From positions 126,001-190,000 of the forward strand of contig NC_135570.1 in assembly GCF_964340395.1 (NCBI RefSeq): a DNA stretch of 64,000 nt, in the 5' to 3' direction. The DNA comes from Glandiceps talaboti (lineage: Eukaryota > Hemichordata > Enteropneusta > Spengelidae). Of the stretch, positions 61,893 through 64,000 are shown piece after piece; the stretch's first letter is position 1; every line of letters begins with the position of its first letter. The position numbers were made by a program, and so were the translations under genes. The notes below the pieces were generated by a model, which saw only the letters and a list, made by a program, of their open reading frames with translations, did not search any database and was not told where the DNA came from.

Positions 61893-63245
61893 CCGTAAAC
61901 ATTACTGTATTATGTATACATAATTGATCTGTAAACATTACTGTATTATGTATACATAATTGAGCTGTAAACATTACTGTATTATGTATACATAATTGAT
62001 CTGTAAACATTACTGTATTATGTATACATAATTGATCTGTAAACATTACTGTATTATGTATACAAAATTGATCTGTAAACATTACTGTATTATGTATACA
62101 TAATTGATCTGTAAACATTACTGTATTATGTATACATAATTGATTTGTAAACATTACTGCATTATGTATACACAATTGATCTGTAAACATTACTGTATTA
62201 TGTATACACAATAGATCTGTAAACATTACTGTATTATGTATACACAATTGATCTGTAAACATTACTGTATTATGTATACACAATTGATCTGTAAACATTA
62301 CTGTATTATGTATACATAATTGATCTGTAAACATTACTGTATTATGTATACATAATTGATCTGTAAACATTACTGTATTATGTATACACAATTGAGCCGT
62401 AAACATTACTGCATTATGTATACACAATTGAGCTGTAAACATTACTGTATTATGTATACAAAATTGATCTGTAAACATTACTGTATTATGTATACATAAT
62501 TGATTTGTAAACATTACTGTATTATGTATACATAATTGAGCCGTAAACATTACTGTATTATGTATACACAATTGAGCCGTAAACATTACTGCATTATGTA
62601 TACACAATTGAGCCGTAAACATTACTGTATTATGTATACATAATTGATCTGTAAACATTACTGTATTATGTATACACAATTGAGCTGTAAACATTACTGT
62701 ATTATGTATACACAATTGAGCCGTAAACATTACTGTATTATGTATACACAATTGAGCCGTAAACATTACTGTATTATGTATACACAATTGAGCTGTAAAC
62801 ATTACTGTATTATGTATACACAATTGAGCCGTAAACATTACTGTATTATGTATACATAATTGATCTGTAAACATTACTGTATTATGTATACACAATTGAG
62901 CTGTAAACATTACTGTATTATGTATACATAATTGATCTGTAAACATTACTGTATTATGTATACACAATTGAGCTGTAAACATTACTGTATTATGTATACA
63001 CAATTGATCTGTAAACATTACTGTATTATGTATACATAATTGATTTGTAAACATTACTGCATTATGTATACACAATTGATCTGTAAACATTACTGCATTA
63101 TGTATACACAATTGAGCTGTAAACATTACTGTATTATGTATACATAATTGATCTGTAAACATTACTGTATACACAATTTAGCCATAAAAGTAAACATTAC
63201 TGTATACATAATTGAGCGGTAAACATTACTGTATACACAATTGAG
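61893..63245. repeat. Minisatellite, 36-bp unit, about 36 copies
   Basis: The unit is TGATCTGTAAACATTACTGT plus ATTATGTATACATAAT. Main variants are GATCTG, GAGCTG, GAGCCG and GATTTG at one position and CATAAT or CACAAT at another; the right end holds three shortened units. The period is 12 codons and stop-free on the minus strand, giving a 448-codon frame with a 12-residue repeat. Confidence 0.97.
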
Positions 63246-64000
63246 CATTATATAGTATGTGACATTACATGAACTCACAGTTGTATTTTGATAAAACACA
63301 TGTAATGATAACAGAAATGCATGATATGTGAGTGAAAGTGTAGGTACTTGAGGCATTTGCACTTATGTTTGTAGTGGTAGCTGCTACATTATCAGTTGTA
63401 AAGTTATGAAATTGAAAGTAAAGTATTGATACTCATGCAAAACCCCAAGTAAACCACACTAGCACACACCTGTCCTGGTGTTCTTTTGCAGTGATGTAGC
63501 TTGTAAGAGAGAACATATCTATCTAATAGCTTTCAACATGCGACAGTACTAATACACTGGTATTGAATAAAATATACTTTCAGATGCTACCAGATCAAAG
63601 TTTATAATAATAATAATAACAATAATAATAATAAAATAAATTCTTATCAGCACGTTACACAACAGCCTCAATACACTTTACAAACTCAAAAAGAATAAAC
63701 ATCCATGGAAGGGTTAAACATTATCATGATTATTAATGTCCAAGATGAAAAAGAAATATAACACTTTACAAACTCAAAAAGAATAAACATCCATGGAAGG
63801 GCAAGATAAAAAAAATTAAAAAAGACATTGGAAACATTTAAAACCTATCTCAATATTGAGTATTTTAAAATGTATGGCATAAGAATTATAAGTGTTCAAT
63901 AGATGTCTTGAGTACTTTACATTCCAGCTTGTTCTTGATTCTTGTTAACTGAAGAACAATCTAACACCTACATTTTAGGTGACCCACAAAGTAAAAGCAT
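63246..64000. other. Intergenic with a 93-bp direct duplication
   Basis: CACTTTACAAACTCAAAAAG and the following AATAAACATCCATGGAAGGG occur at about 63670 and 63763. An (AAT)n-rich stretch is at 63605-63640. No gene recognised. Confidence 0.6.

Noticed and set aside
61828-63174. 448-codon ORF of 12-residue repeats as a real protein
   Set aside because: It is open because the satellite unit is 36 bp and stop-free. Other frames on the opposite strand are also open over long stretches, and there is no signal peptide, non-repeat domain or splice context.

Overview
This window is nuclear DNA from an animal, probably a marine invertebrate bilaterian. Its genes are split by GT-AG introns and encode animal proteins: a cadherin-23 N-terminus, a DNAJB12/14-type co-chaperone and a small START-like protein. 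The DNA is AT-rich and crowded with micro- and minisatellites. I cannot fix the phylum from sequence alone. All three spliced genes lie on the minus strand.

Left part (1-14.2 kb): eleven coding exons of a CDH23-like gene run right to left, from a signal-peptide exon near 14.18 kb to the start of EC5 at 2.36 kb. The gene leaves the window on the left, and its introns carry most of the local satellites, including a 2-kb array at the left edge.

Middle (14.2-39.7 kb): I recognise no gene over about 25 kb. It holds satellites, a long GA/GT/CT palindrome, (TA)n tracts and copies of a MITE-like family. At 39.7-49.3 kb a complete nine-exon DNAJB12/14 gene encodes 373 residues, with an HPD-bearing J domain, one membrane segment and a DUF1977-like tail.

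Right part (52.6-60.1 kb): a three-exon gene encodes a 178-residue START/SRPBCC-like protein. Its first intron contains a complete-looking 5.55-kb DNA transposon with roughly 150-bp terminal inverted repeats, a TTA target duplication and one 1521-codon ORF. The ORF has zinc-knuckle-like motifs, a transposase-like core, an XPG/FEN1-like nuclease and a Cys-rich tail, an architecture that matches the Academ superfamily. Both terminal repeats carry a CTCF-like motif. The right edge has a 36-bp satellite array (61.9-63.2 kb) that is open as a 448-codon frame.

The most notable signals are the Academ-like element with its CTCF-like ends, repeated tandem duplications across exon edges (one giving three in-frame splice acceptors in the DNAJ gene), and arrays whose units contain CRE palindromes or other palindromes.
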